Positions 37,528-47,382 of a DNA stretch of 64,000 bases are shown here, one piece after another. A program made the translations under genes and the position numbers. Location: contig CP085629.1 of assembly GCA_024704175.1 (NCBI GenBank), positions 4,588,001-4,652,000 on the forward strand, read 5' to 3'. Origin of the DNA: Paenibacillus sp. P25. Lineage in GTDB: Bacteria; Bacillota; Bacilli; Paenibacillales; NBRC-103111. Under the pieces are notes generated by a model. That model searched no databases. It was not told where the DNA came from and saw only the letters and a program-made list of their open reading frames with translations. Each line of letters begins with the position of its first letter. Within the stretch, counting starts at the first letter, position 1.

Positions 37528-38077
37528 GCCTTCGGTATATTCGCTGTAGATCACACTCGCCCCATCTCGACACCTTTGATTCGACCCGATCCGCTAACGA
37601 TGCCTTGTCCAACACAGTATCCAAAACAATTTCCCCGTCAAGACACTCCGTACCCGCATCCTTATAATGCTCTTTCAGCTCGGATAAATCAGTGATCAAT
37701 TGATTGGGCTGGGGGTTCACGCTTCGCTCCGCCAGTCTCTCCGCCCAAACCGACTCGTCGCTGCATACACACAGGAACGATTGCAAGTTCCCGCCTCTCT
37801 CCTCGATCCAGCTCTTTAACCTTCTCGCGTCGTCCATCTGATTGAAGCCAAAATCAAGAATCACGGCGGTCCGGGCGTCCATGACCGTCTGAAGGAAACG
37901 ATAAAGAAAATCAAAGCAGAGCCGGTTCCTCAACTGGTGTTCGGACACAAATCCGGCCGCTGCATCGTAAATATCATCCTTATGTAAAACGGGGAGCCTA
38001 AGCCTCCTGCCCAGCTCTTTGGATAAGGTGGTTTTGCCGGTACCGGCCTTTCCCCTGAACAAAATAACCGTCGCCAT
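37517..38077 (-). CDS. P-loop nucleotide kinase-like ATPase
   Basis: 186 residues. Walker A FRGKAGTGKTTLSKELG at the N-terminus, then LPVLHKDDIYDAAAGFVSEH (the Asp-Asp expected for substrate phosphate binding), TAVILDFGFNQMDDARRLKS as the Walker B-like strand, and CSDESVWAERLAERSVNP as a lid region. This is the zeta-toxin/chloramphenicol-phosphotransferase-like AAA_33 group; substrate unknown. The end overlaps the HD-domain gene. The C-terminus SRWGECDLQRIYRRHDF may be altered by an unrecognised shift. Confidence 0.75.
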   Translation of the reverse strand: MATVILFRGKAGTGKTTLSKELGRRLRLPVLHKDDIYDAAAGFVSEHQLRNRLCFDFLYRFLQTVMDARTAVILDFGFNQMDDARRLKSWIEERGGNLQSFLCVCSDESVWAERLAERSVNPQPNQLITDLSELKEHYKDAGTECLDGEIVLDTVLDKASLADRVESKVSRWGECDLQRIYRRHDF

Positions 38078-38091
38078 GCTTCACCCCAAAG

Positions 38092-38614
38092 TTATTTTTT
38101 CAATATGCCCAGAAAAGCTTGCCAAGGCCCGACGTCCGTCCGGTATCTCTCCGCCATGACTCTTACGATTTGTGCCGTATGGGTTAAGTCGTGAACCACC
38201 CACGTGGAAACCAGTTCCCTCAGCTTCACCGGGCCGAATTCGGGGTGCGGCCCCGTCCGCTCCAGGTCCAATTCCGGATCGACCAGAGCCTGAAGCTTGG
38301 CCGTATTGTGCAGCCGGATGGTTTTGAATTCATGCAGCTTCCGTTCGATAGGGCTTTCCGCCTTTTCTTTTAAGTGGGCGTAGCGGTCGAACGGGGAAAA
38401 AGCTTGCTCCCCTCTTCCTGAAGTATCGATTCGAGCCGGGGATCCAATTCGTATTCTCCGCCTCAATCAAATGCTCCACCACTTCGGTGACACTCCAGGT
38501 TCCTTCGCCTTCATTGCTTTGCAGCCATCCTGCGGACAGACCGGACAGCAGTTGCTCGAGCGCCGCTGGCGTTCGCTCCAGAACTTCAATCGCTTCTTTC
38601 ATTTGAAAATTCAT
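38092..38614 (-). CDS. DinB-family protein, two frameshifts
   Basis: Four-helix DinB/YfiT-type protein, about 173 residues, with metal-binding His expected from [11 protein letters not shown] and the C-terminal [21 protein letters not shown]-terminus [28 protein letters not shown] is the usual W-S-x-x-E block. Shifts near 38440 and 38400 break the middle ([13 protein letters not shown], then [16 protein letters not shown]). Possible bacillithiol or mycothiol-type transferase; the family is mostly uncharacterised. GGAGC precedes the ATG. Confidence 0.8.
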
Positions 38615-38716
38615 GTATATCCGCTCCTTTTCGTGATTTATCCGTTTTTATGGCCAACCGTCCCCAAGTAATCCGGCAGGCCCAATATGAGATGATTTCC
38701 TTGATATTCAGCGCGG

Positions 38717-39152
38717 TTAGAGGACGATCCGGTTTTCCAAAATATTTTTCAGGCTGATCAGCGATTTGGACGGGCCCAGCCTGGCGAGGGAATCCTGAAA
38801 TTCGGCGAGCTCCTCGACCGAGGACGTCTGCACCTTGAGCAGATAGTTGAAATCTCCGCTGATGCGGTATAAATCCGTGACCTCCCGGGCTTCCCGGCAG
38901 AAATCAATGATCTCCTGACACTGCTCGGTCTTGACCAAAATAAAGGAGGTCGTCCCCCGGTCCATTTCGCGCAAATTGAATACGGCGCTGTATCCGGCGA
39001 TCACCTTTTTCTCTTCCAGCTTGGTGATCCTCTCCTTCACAGACGGCTGAGACATGGAGATTTGCTTGCTGATTTGGGACACGGCCATGCGTCCGTTTTG
39101 CTGAAGCGAGCTGCATGATTTGTTTGTCGATATCGTCGATGTTGTCGCTCAT
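38717..39152 (-). CDS. Lrp/AsnC-family regulator, one frameshift
   Basis: About 144 residues. N-terminal HTH: NIDDIDKQIMQL, then after a shift near 39107 GRMAVSQISKQISMSQPSVK and ERITKLEEKKVIAGYSAVFN. C-terminal RAM ligand domain: RGTTSFILVKTEQCQEIIDF and RISGDFNYLLKVQTSSVEEL. Family members sense amino acids and act as octamers. GGAGG lies 10 bases before the ATG. Divergent from the VOC gene at 39315, which it may regulate. Confidence 0.88.
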
Positions 39153-39253
39153 GTAAAAGCAGCCTCCTGTACAGTTTTCAAAAAAGTAAGGCCAACTCGC
39201 AAAATTAACTCATCTTCTATTAGCGTTTCCGCGGCAATTCCTTATTTTTTTCA

Positions 39254-39282
39254 TTCAATTTGCGGTTTCCTATTTCTATAAT
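39254..39282 (+). promoter_or_regulatory. Promoter of the VOC gene
   Basis: TTCAAT (39254-39259), 17 bases, perfect TATAAT (39277-39282), 32 bases before the ATG. It lies in an AT-rich 160-base region shared with the divergent lrp-type gene. Confidence 0.6.
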
Positions 39283-39314
39283 TAAAGCATATTCTTCACG
39301 AGGAGGAAACTGCC

Positions 39315-39776
39315 ATGCATGTCAAAGGATTCGCCCATATCGCCGTTCAAGCCAAGGATTATCAGGGGACCATCGATTTTTACATCAAAGCCTTGGGATT
39401 TAAAAAGGGGCATGAGTGGAGCCTGCCTTCCTTCCGGATCAAGGAGGCTTCCATGCTGATCTCTCCCGACCGGAGAACGTGCATCGAGGTCTTCGATCAT
39501 GGCGCCGAGATCCCTGCGCAGGGAAAGAAGGCCCGGACGGAGGAGGAGATCGCCCACGGGGCGCCGCTGCATATCGCCTTTTACGTGGACGATGCGGAGG
39601 AAATGTACAAGAGGGCGATTGCCTATGGGGCTAAGCCTTGTATCCCGCCGGACGAGCTCACGCTTGGCGAGCCGCCGCTGACGGTGAAAAATTCGTTGGT
39701 TTACAGCCCCAACGGGGAAGTGATCGAATTCATCAACGACACCGACTTTGATGTGTTAGGCAAAGAGCGGGCGTAA
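39315..39776 (+). CDS. VOC-family (glyoxalase/dioxygenase fold) protein
   Basis: 153 residues, two beta-alpha-beta-beta-beta modules. Metal-ligand positions of the fold are in KGFAHIAVQAKDYQGTIDFY, RTCIEVFDHGAEIPAQGK, GAPLHIAFYVDDAEEMYKRA and YSPNGEVIEFINDTDFDV (two His, two Glu). AGGAGG precedes the ATG. Glyoxalase-type isomerase, dioxygenase or binding protein cannot be told apart. Divergent Lrp-type regulator upstream. Confidence 0.85.
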   Translation: MHVKGFAHIAVQAKDYQGTIDFYIKALGFKKGHEWSLPSFRIKEASMLISPDRRTCIEVFDHGAEIPAQGKKARTEEEIAHGAPLHIAFYVDDAEEMYKRAIAYGAKPCIPPDELTLGEPPLTVKNSLVYSPNGEVIEFINDTDFDVLGKERA

Positions 39777-39783
39777 CAAGTAA

Positions 39784-39838
39784 AGGAGCCGCCGCCGGCG
39801 GCTCCTGCTTTGACCCGGCCTGAGAAGCCGGTTTAACC
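39784..39838 (+). terminator. Two hairpins after the VOC gene
   Basis: AGGAGCCGCC / GGCGGCTCCT with a 3-base loop, then CCGGC / GCCGG followed by TTTAA. The T-runs are short, so termination strength is uncertain. They separate convergent genes. Confidence 0.5.
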
Positions 39839-39842
39839 GATG

Positions 39843-40502
39843 TTATAAAGTATGAAGAAGGTTCAATACTTCACTGGGCTCCATCCTCGTTCTGTAATCC
39901 GGATCTACACTCGCGTATCGGATGATCCCCTCGCGATCAATGATATAAGTGGCAGGCACGGGAAGCTCCCAGGAAGCATCGCCGTTATACTGGTCCAAGG
40001 CGAAACCGAGCGACCGGTAAACTTGCTGCAGCTCCTCCTTGAGCTTGAATTTGAGCTCGTATTTCTCCGCCACCCGATTGCCCGAATCACTCAATACATG
40101 AAAGCCCAGTGCGTTCTTTTCCTGGATGGAAAGCGAATGATCCGGCGTTTGCGGACTGATGGCGAGCAGCTGGGCGCCGGCATCATGAATACGGTCCAGA
40201 ATCCGCTGGTACGCCTTCAGCTCCAGATTGCAGAACGGGCACCACTCCCCGCGGTAAAAGGTCAGGATGACGGGACCCTTTGCGGTTTCTTCCGACAACG
40301 TAACGCTCCGGCCGATTTGATTCCCCAAAGTAAAGTCGGGAGCCTTATCTCCGACACGCAGGCCTTTAGCTGCGCCCGAATTCCTCAGCTCCTCGATCGA
40401 TTGCTCGAAGGCATCGGTGACCTCCTTGGGAAGGATCTCCAAACCATGCTTCGTTACGGCTTCCAGCTCATCCTGCAATTTCGGATATTGCGAATTTACC
40501 AC
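39843..40502 (-). CDS. Peroxiredoxin-like (AhpC/TSA) protein
   Basis: 219 residues. Thioredoxin-fold peroxidase with RVGDKAPDFTLGNQIGRSV and the active loop ILTFYRGEWCPFCNLELKAY, a Cys-x-x-Cys in place of the single peroxidatic Cys of classic 2-Cys enzymes. LLAISPQTPDHSLSIQEKNA, LGFHVLSDSGNRVAEKYEL and PVPATYIIDREGIIRYASVD follow. An N-terminal helical part of about 50 residues precedes the fold. Start GTG 40502: AAGGAGA lies 9 bases upstream, while the longer ATG frame at 40544 has none. Cytoplasmic, peroxide detoxification. Confidence 0.88.
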   Translation of the reverse strand: MVNSQYPKLQDELEAVTKHGLEILPKEVTDAFEQSIEELRNSGAAKGLRVGDKAPDFTLGNQIGRSVTLSEETAKGPVILTFYRGEWCPFCNLELKAYQRILDRIHDAGAQLLAISPQTPDHSLSIQEKNALGFHVLSDSGNRVAEKYELKFKLKEELQQVYRSLGFALDQYNGDASWELPVPATYIIDREGIIRYASVDPDYRTRMEPSEVLNLLHTL

Positions 40503-40613
40503 GATTACATCTCTCCTTTGCCTGATATGAGGCCATGGTACCATTCAGCCTGATCAAGCCTCTACCGCTGGACGGAGCCCGGCGGCGGTTGGACGGATGA
40601 TTCGCGGGCACGC

Positions 40614-40640
40614 CAACAAAAAAACACTCCGAAGAGTGTT
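40614..40640 (-). terminator. Terminator of the AraC-type gene
   Basis: AACACTC-CGAA-GAGTGTT perfect stem, read on the minus strand with a stable TTCG loop and followed by TTTTTTG. Confidence 0.9.
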
Positions 40641-40655
40641 GAAGATAAGCTTCCT

Positions 40656-41658
40656 TTAACGGGACCGGACCAATTCGCCGGGATTCACGCCGTATTTTTC
40701 CCGAAACGCTTCCGCAAAATAGCTGGGGTTGGAGTACCCTACGGCATAGGCCGCCTCAATCACGCTGGAGCCGCCGGTTTTCAGCAGATGGTACGCTTGC
40801 TCCAGACGCTTCTCCCTCAAATAACCGAACACGGTATGCCCGTACATTTCCTTGAAGCCGATTTTTAGCTTGTAATCATTCAGGCCAATCAACCGGGACA
40901 GCTCCAGCGGCGAAGGCGGCTCCGTCATCCGTCCCACAATGATCTCCCGCGCCTGTTCGATTTTCGCCATATCGGTCCTCGACAGCTTGGCGGATACCGG
41001 TATATCGTCCCATAAAAAGGAGCCGAAGGCCAGCGACATCAGCTCGAGCATTCGGCATTCCACCTCGAGGTTGCGTGCGCCTTGGCCCTGGATGGACTGC
41101 AGGATCCGCTTCAGGAGCACGGACATCGCCGGATCGATTTTCGCTTGAAACATGCGGTAGGGTCTGCTCTCCGAGGATTCGGTTGAAATCGACCGAGCGC
41201 GTGCCGCCAGCCTCTTCCATAAAGTGATGGAACGTCGGGACAGGGATCCCGATGCTGAACATCTGAACGGACTGCTCCCGGTTAAAATGCATGCTGGCCT
41301 CCGCCGGATTCACAAACTGCAGCGTATAGGCGCGGGGGCTACCTCATAGCGGGCACCGGAAACTTCAATCATTCTCGCGCCCTGCAGGCAGTAGCTCAGC
41401 TCTACCATGGGCGCTTCGGTTTGAAAATGAACTCTCCGGGCATGATGCAGCTTAAACTCGGCCATTGCCGCCCCCAGATCGGGCCTGGGCACGAACCGGT
41501 GAACCGAGCCCGCTCCCACCCCCCGAATGCAGCTTCATCCGTTCCGTCCGGTTCTCCGAACGCCTCTTGATCTGCAGACCGTCAAAGAAAAGATTGAAAT
41601 TTTGATGAATGTCCGAAGTCCCCACATCCGCACGCCCCTTAATGCAATTAATAACCAT
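40656..41658 (-). CDS. AraC-family regulator (PchR/YbtA-like), three frameshifts
   Basis: About 333 residues. The N-terminal sensing part lies in three frames: DIHQNFNLFFDGLQIKRRS, then (shift in a six-G run near 41520) MAEFKLHHARRVHFQTEAPM, then (C-run near 41337) YTLQFVNPAEASMHFNREQS. A further shift near 41160 leads to MFQAKIDPAMSVLLKRILQS and the double HTH PLELSRLIGLNDYKLKIGF, YLREKRLEQAYHLLKTGGSS, SNPSYFAEAFREKYGVNPGE. The KLKxGF pattern resembles siderophore-type AraC regulators. Start may be ATG 41658 or GTG 41625 (AAGGGG 9 bases before). No transport genes lie next to it. Confidence 0.82.
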
Positions 41659-41941
41659 TATACGTCTTAACGACCCGGATGACTATGGAGGGGCACCCTC
41701 CGTTCCTTGAACGCAGCCTCCTTCGAAGCTCTTCCTCCCCGTACAAGCCCCGCCGAATTCATCGCCGTTCGGCGACCCACCCGGCCCCGACTTCGTCACC
41801 CGCTCCTCGCCGATGCCGCCAAGCCGGCCGTACTTCCCACCGATGTGCGGCGCTTTGCCAATTTATCCAATAGATTCCGCAGGACCTGTATTCAAACGCA
41901 TACATTCCCGGTTTGCTCCATTTTTCGGCCGTATCCTCATT

Positions 41942-41998
41942 TTGACAATCCGGGGATGACGGGGTACACTAATTTAGTTCAAACCTTGAATAATTCAA
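41942..41998 (+). promoter_or_regulatory. Promoter and repeated operator of the marR-emrB operon
   Basis: TTGACA (41942-41947), 17 bases, TACACT (41965-41970). Just downstream TTCAA-ACC-TTGAA-TAA-TTCAA (41978-41998) gives two overlapping dyads at the transcription start, typical of MarR autorepression. Nothing else is recognised in the 380-base gap. Confidence 0.7.
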
Positions 41999-42037
41999 TC
42001 TTTTAACTATTTTATGGCTGAAAAAGGAGGTCTCAGG

Positions 42038-42473
42038 GTGATCGAACCCAGGGCTTCAACGGAAATTGAGCGAATGACCCGGATGATGATGCGCAAATGG
42101 CACAACGAAATTACCGTCAGGCTGAAGAACAATCTGTCCACCGCCCAGTACTATATGCTGGAATCTTTGCGAGAGCGGGAGCATAACTGCACCGAGCTCG
42201 CGGAAGCGCTGAATATTACAGCCGCCGGCCGTCACGAATCTCGCCAATAAGCTGGTCACGGGCGGGTATGCCGAACGGATTCAGACCGGATCGGACCGCC
42301 GGAAGGTGCATCTCCGAATCACGGGGCTTGGCCACGCCGCGCTGCAGGACCTGGATCAGCGGGCAGCGGAGATGGTCGGGGAAATGTGGGAAGCGCTGAC
42401 GCCGGAAGAGACGAATGAACTCAGCCGTTTGATCCGTAAGGCGCTTAGGCTGGATGCGGCGCTGCATAATTAG
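42038..42473 (+). CDS. MarR-family repressor, one frameshift
   Basis: About 144 residues. RMTRMMMRKWHNEITVRLKN and QYYMLESLREREHNCTELAE lead into the winged helix; a shift near 42225 follows LAEALNITAA, then NLANKLVTGGYAERIQTGSD and RRKVHLRITGLGHAALQDLD. GTG 42038 is preferred because AAGGAGG lies 7 bases upstream; ATG 42014 precedes that site. It is followed 39 bases later by the EmrB-type pump it should repress. Confidence 0.88.
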
Positions 42474-42512
42474 GGGTAACCCCACTGCGGGATCAAAGAG
42501 AATAAAAGGAGG

Positions 42513-43998
42513 ATGGCTGTTTTGACAGGGAGAGAAGAACCGCAGGTCCCGTTCTGGCCGGTGATGACCGCGATATTTTTCGGGTCGTTCCTGGCGATTC
42601 TCGGGATCAGCACGATTAACGTCGCACTGCCCGTGTTAATGAACGATTTTCATACCGATTTGGCTACCGTTCAGTGGACGCTGACCGGCTTTATGCTGGC
42701 GACGGGGATTATCGCCCCGGTGACCGGTTATTTGGGAGACCGCTTCAGCACCAAATATTTATATGTAGGCGCCTTGATCGGCTTCACCTTGATGTCGGCC
42801 CTATGCGCCGCCGCATGGAACATCCAGTCGCTGATCGTCTTCCGCGTGCTGCAGGGCTTCTTCAGCGGGATGGTGATGCCGGCTTCAATGACGATCATTT
42901 ACCAGGTCATTCCGAAGAGCCGTCAGGCTTTCGCGCTCAGCATGTGGAGTCTGGCCACGATGATGGCTCCCGCCTTCGGACCGACCCTGGCCGGATGGCT
43001 GATCCAGACGTTCAACTGGGAATGGCTGTTTCTGATGAATATCCCGTTCGGGATCGCGGCGATCGCCGTTTCCATGAAGCTCGTGCCTTATTATAAAATC
43101 AGCTCGAACAAAACGTTCGATGCCGTCGGCTTTCTGACTGTGGTGGTCTGCAGCACCTCCCTGCTCGTCGCCTTCAGCGAAGCGCACGCCTGGGGCTGGT
43201 CCTCGTGGAAGATTGTTTCCCTGCTGGCGGTCGGACTGATTTCCCTTATCGTATTCATCCGCAGGGAGCTGACGGTGCCTCAGCCGCCGCTGAATCTTCG
43301 CGTGTTCCTGTACGGCAAATATACTTACAGTCTGGTGCTGGCTGTGATCATTACGATCAGCCTGTATTCGGGGACCTACCTGACCCCCGTGTTCCTGCAA
43401 AATATTCAGCATGCCTCGGCGCTCGATACCGGCCTGATCCTGCTTCCCGCGTCGCTGGCGATGGCGATCTTCATGCCGATCACCGGGAAGCTCTACTCCC
43501 GCGTAGGCCCGGTATGGCTGATCGCCGCCGGCGTGCTGCTGATGGGCATCGGGACGCTGGCCATGGGGCACCTCTCCGTGGATACGCCGCACCTCTACAT
43601 CGTGTTGTGGATGATGGTGCGCAACATTGGGATCTCGCTGTCCACGATGCCTGCGACCAATGCGGGCATGCAGGTCATCCCCCGGGAGCTGACGGGACAT
43701 GCTTCGTCGGTCAACAACTGGATCCGTCAAGGCTTTGGCTCCTTCTCCATCGGGATCTTCACCTCGGCCGCTGTCCGCCAGAGTGGCCGTTCACACCACG
43801 GAGCTCGGGAAGAGCGCGGCGGCCGGAACGGACAAGGTGCTGCTGCAGGCGGAGGCGTTCACCTCCAGTGTGAACGATGTCTATCTTGTGGCCACGATCA
43901 TCGTCCTGATCGGCCTTCCGCTGGCCTTAACGCTTCGCGAGCCGCGGGGCGGGAAGAAGGAGCCGATGCGGCCTGCCCGCGATTTGCAAAAAGCATAG
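42513..43998 (+). CDS. MFS multidrug exporter, DHA2 (EmrB/QacA) type, one frameshift
   Basis: Fourteen-helix proton antiporter of about 494 residues. ISTINVALPVLMNDFHTDLA (helix 1 motif D1), GYLGDRFSTKYLYVGALI (motif A), FRVLQGFFSGMVMPASMTII and WSLATMMAPAFGPTLAGWLI (motif C) are diagnostic. A shift near 43780 precedes VAVHTTELGKSAAAGTDKVL and the last helix. Second gene of the MarR operon; drug efflux inducible through that repressor. GGAGG precedes the ATG. Confidence 0.92.
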
Positions 43999-44026
43999 TG
44001 CACGCTCCTTTTCTATATAAGCGCTA

Positions 44027-44059
44027 GGCAGTCGGTCTCGTTGATCGGTCAGCCTTTTT
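44027..44059 (+). terminator. Possible terminator after the EmrB-type gene
   Basis: Imperfect hairpin GGCAGTCGGTC / GATCGGTCAGCC followed by TTTTT, 28 bases after the stop. Confidence 0.4.
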
Positions 44060-44215
44060 CATGTCCATCGTCTTGCCCATAAAGTAAAACCTTCAAGTGC
44101 TGCGGCAATATTAATTCGAATGACGGAAGGGAAGCCAAGGCAATCAAAGCCTCAAAGCGAAAGATTGCATGAATGTTATATGATAATCTTATAAAGCCGC
44201 AAAGGAGTGAATGCA

Positions 44216-45100
44216 TTGAACAAAAGGATAAGGCTGACCGACCGTTCGGAAATCGAAGTGGGCTTCACGGGAGTTCCGGGCCGTCCAACGATCATGCTGC
44301 CCATCGCCAAAAAATCCGCTTCGCCTCAGGAAGCTGAACATTTAAAGCAATGGGGTGTGGATCCTGAACTCGGGAAGCATTTTGTGGAGGGTCTGGCGGA
44401 TACGTTCCAGGTTCTGTATTTTGATTATGAAGGTCATCGGTTTCAGCATCCGAATCCCGAACACCTCACACCCGAACATGTGGCCAGCGATTTCCTCCTC
44501 ATCGCCGATGAAATGAATGCAGAACATTTTAGCTACTACGGTTATTCCTGGCTGGCTATGATGGGACTGCAGCTCGCGATAAGGTCAGACCGGCTGGAAA
44601 GCCTGGTCATGGGCGGTTTTCCGCCTTATGAAGGGCCCTATCAAGAAATGCTCGTCGTGACCGACCGAACCCATGAGCTGGCTATGAGTTACCAGAGTCA
44701 AGCGGTAAAACAGCCTGAACAACCCGGAAATCCAAACGAAACCGATTGGGACAACATCACGGTATCCATCGATCCCCATTTGACGCAGCAATTTATTACG
44801 ATGTATCGGAGTCTCGCCGACTTTGATGATCGCCTCATTCACCACAAGCTGCAAATTCCGAAACTCGCTTTTGCAGGGGAGCAGGATACTATCGTTTATG
44901 CTGAGAAATTTGGAGGCGTGACGGTTGATATCGCCGGGTCGCTCAACAAGAATAAGGACCAACTGGCCGACCGCGGATGGGAGGTTCAAATCCTGGCGGG
45001 AAAGGATATGGACCATACGAAGGCGATGCAGCCGGCTGTGGTGCTGCCTCTGATCAAGCCATGGCTGATGAAGCACTTATTGCCGGGAGGTAAGGAATAG
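44216..45100 (+). CDS. Alpha/beta hydrolase with atypical nucleophile elbow
   Basis: 294 residues, intact. RPTIMLPIAKKSASPQEAEH near the oxyanion loop, FQVLYFDYEGHRFQHPNPEH, elbow YYGYSWLAMMGLQLAIRSDR (G-Y-S-W-L in place of GxSxG), LAFAGEQDTIVYAEKFGG (Asp) and GKDMDHTKAMQPAVVLPLIK (His). TTG 44216 is the likely start, 8 bases after GGAG; the GTG at 44207 lies inside that site. Monocistronic with its own terminator. Substrate unknown. Confidence 0.85.
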   Translation: MNKRIRLTDRSEIEVGFTGVPGRPTIMLPIAKKSASPQEAEHLKQWGVDPELGKHFVEGLADTFQVLYFDYEGHRFQHPNPEHLTPEHVASDFLLIADEMNAEHFSYYGYSWLAMMGLQLAIRSDRLESLVMGGFPPYEGPYQEMLVVTDRTHELAMSYQSQAVKQPEQPGNPNETDWDNITVSIDPHLTQQFITMYRSLADFDDRLIHHKLQIPKLAFAGEQDTIVYAEKFGGVTVDIAGSLNKNKDQLADRGWEVQILAGKDMDHTKAMQPAVVLPLIKPWLMKHLLPGGKE

Positions 45101-45140
45101 ACAGATCCCCGAAGACACGTCACCTTATCCATACAAAAAG

Positions 45141-45175
45141 AAGCACGCCGCGGACGAGCCGCTCGCGTGCTTTTT
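45141..45175 (+). terminator. Terminator between hydrolase and DUF2140-like gene
   Basis: AAGCACGC / GCGTGCTT with inner GCGG/CCGC, followed by TTTTT; an A-run on the left can serve the convergent gene. Confidence 0.85.
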
Positions 45176-45184
45176 GCTTGCTTG

Positions 45185-45768
45185 CTATCGAAGTTTAAAG
45201 CCCAGCTTGACGGAAGAATCCTGGAACGTCACGTCGCGCACCGTCAGCCTGCGGGGCAAATAGTCGTTCAGCTGCAGCTGAAGCGGCTCCAGGTGGAACC
45301 ACTCCAGCGGGATGCTCACCTGCTTCACTCTTGTTCCCGTATGCACCGCCGTAAGGTAAGGCTCCTCCCACCGGAGATCGAACTGCAGCGTCGCTCCGGC
45401 CATCCAGCTGTCTTGTACCATCAGGTTCACATCCGCCTGAAGCTGCTCCCCTGAAGATAGAACCGGGCTCCTGTGAGCTCGAGCCCCGGGCGGATTTGCG
45501 CGTGCGCGGCCAGCGCTTTCTTGAGCAGATCATTGACCTCCTGCTCGCTCAGCGTAACCTCCAGCCTGCGGGACATCAGCATACTGAACACTTTATCCTT
45601 GAGCGGAAATTCGCCGTAGGCCAAATCGAGCTTTTGCGCCGGCTGCACATACCAGATGGAAACGGCCAGTATCAGCATGCACAAGAATACAAGAGCAAGC
45701 AGCCCTTTCATCAGCGCTCTCAGCGAAAATCCCTCCCCTTCATTTTCGCCGGCCTTCCGTTTGAACAA
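45185..45768 (-). CDS. Membrane-anchored YpmS/DUF2140-like protein, one frameshift
   Basis: About 194 residues: basic N-terminus, one helix (LMKGLLALVFLCMLILAVSI), then an extracytoplasmic beta-rich domain starting KLDLAYGEFPLKDKVFSMLM and VTLSEQEVNDLLKKALA. A shift near 45455 leads to NLMVQDSWMAGATLQFDL, then VSIPLEWFHLEPLQLQLNDY. The single helix, the LSEQEVNxLLKK element and size resemble YpmS-type DUF2140 proteins. TTG at 45768 with GGAGAG before it. Role unknown. Confidence 0.6.
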
Positions 45769-45819
45769 CCGGACTCTCCGCTGCGCGGCAGAACCGGCGT
45801 GCAGGCTCAGGCAGCGACC

Positions 45820-47275
45820 TTAAGCCTTGGGCTTCCCCGCTCCGTTTTGCTTTTCCTTAAGCCAACGCGGAGCTCCCTTGTTTTTGCGGTCCCTCTCCCG
45901 CTCACGGCCCGGCTTGCGCGGATCGGCGGAACCGCGTCGGCCCTGGGGCGCGGCGGCGCTTGCCTGCACCGGCCGCACGGGCTTCCCCGCCGTCCGGGAC
46001 GGCGCCGGCGGCGCTTGATCTGCGGAGACCGCCGGGGCCTTCTCCCCGGAGGAGACCCTCGTCCGCGGGGCGGCTTCATCCTTGGCGGCAGGACGCCGCT
46101 CAGGCCGCTTCCGGGCGCTTCGGCGGATCGCCAGCTCCTGCTCCGGATCGACGATCCGGCCGTGGGACAGCTCTCTGCGCTTGATCTCGATACCGAGCGT
46201 CTTGGAGAACTTGTCCATGATGAACTGCTTTGCCGCGGCGTAACGATGGACAGCGCCGTTCCCTGACGGCCCATGCGCCCTGTCCGCCCTACCCGGTGCA
46301 CATAATGGTCCGCATCGACGGGGGATCCAGATTGATGACGTGCGTCACCTGCGGCAGGTCCAGTCCGCGCGCCGCGACGTCGGTCGCGAGCAGCGACTGG
46401 AAGCGGCCGGCCCGGAACGCCTGCATGGTCTTGGCCCGCTCCTGCTTGAACGAGTCCCCGTACAGCCCCTCTACGGACAATCCGGCATACTGCAGCTTGG
46501 CCACCGCCTCGCCGATATCGTCCGTTTCATTAATAAATACGATGGCCGCCTTCGGATTATACTGCCTGACCAGCCGGCGCAGCGTATCGATTTTGTCCCG
46601 TTCCTCGGAGACGAAGTAATAATGCTCCAGCGTCTCGGAGGTGCGCTGGGCCGGCTTCACCCGCACGTAGACGGGCTCGCGCATCCAGCGGTCAACCACC
46701 TGCTGTAGCGGCGCAGGCAGCGTGGCCGAGAAGAACAGCAACTGCTTCTCCCGCAGCATGCCTTTGAACAGGGCCTCCACGTCCTGCATGGAGCCCAGCT
46801 CGAACACCTGGTCGACCTCGTCCACGACGACCGTGCGAATTTGATGAAGCTTCAGCTTCCGCAGCTTCACAAGCTCCTGGACGCGGCCCGGGGTGCCGAC
46901 GACCACCTGCGGCTTCAGCTTCAGCTTATCGATCTGGCGCTCGATGGAGGCGCCCCCGATCAGTCGCTGCACGCGGATGCCGCTGTCCTTTGTCAGTTCC
47001 TCCAGCGTCTGCACGATCTGCATGCCGAGCTCGCGGGTCGGCACGAGAATCAGCGCCTGCACCTCGCGTGCGGTCCCGTCAATCCGCTGCAGCGGCAGCG
47101 GCGCGAACGCCAGCGTCTTGCCTGTCCCGGTCTGCGACTGGGCCACGATATCCTTGCCTTCCAGAATCAGCGGAATCGCGTCCGCCTGAATCGGGGATGG
47201 CTCGCGGATGCCGAGCTCCTGCAATCTTTTCACATAAAACGGCTCTATCGATAAAGCGGCGAACCCTTGGTTCAT
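45820..47275 (-). CDS. DEAD-box RNA helicase with DEVD motif, two frameshifts
   Basis: ATP-dependent RNA helicase, about 484 residues. Motifs: Q (REPSPIQADAIPL), I (AQSQTGTGKTLAF), Ia (LVPTRELGMQI), Ib (VGTPGRVQEL), II (VVVDEVDQVFELG, DEVD where DEAD is usual), III (LLFFSATLP), V (LLATDVAARGLDLPQVTHVI), VI (HYVHRVGRTGRMG) after a shift near 46315. A second shift near 46230 leads to FIMDKFSKTLGIEIKRREL and a basic, Ala/Pro-rich tail from about 46130, suited to RNA binding. ATG 47275 is preferred (AAGGAAGG 9 bases before). Probably ribosome assembly or cold response. Confidence 0.92.
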
Positions 47276-47382
47276 TTCATCCATCCTTCCTTGCCCTTCC
47301 ACTTGCACCTAGTATAACATGACCGGGACGGGCGGCAAACTTGAAATCGGTACTGCACCGGGGCCGGCGGGGACAACGAATA

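Noticed and set aside
42885-43730. 281-codon minus-strand frame inside the EmrB-type gene
   Set aside because: It is antisense to helices with clear DHA2 motifs, rich in His, Arg and Asp as expected of an antisense membrane-protein gene.
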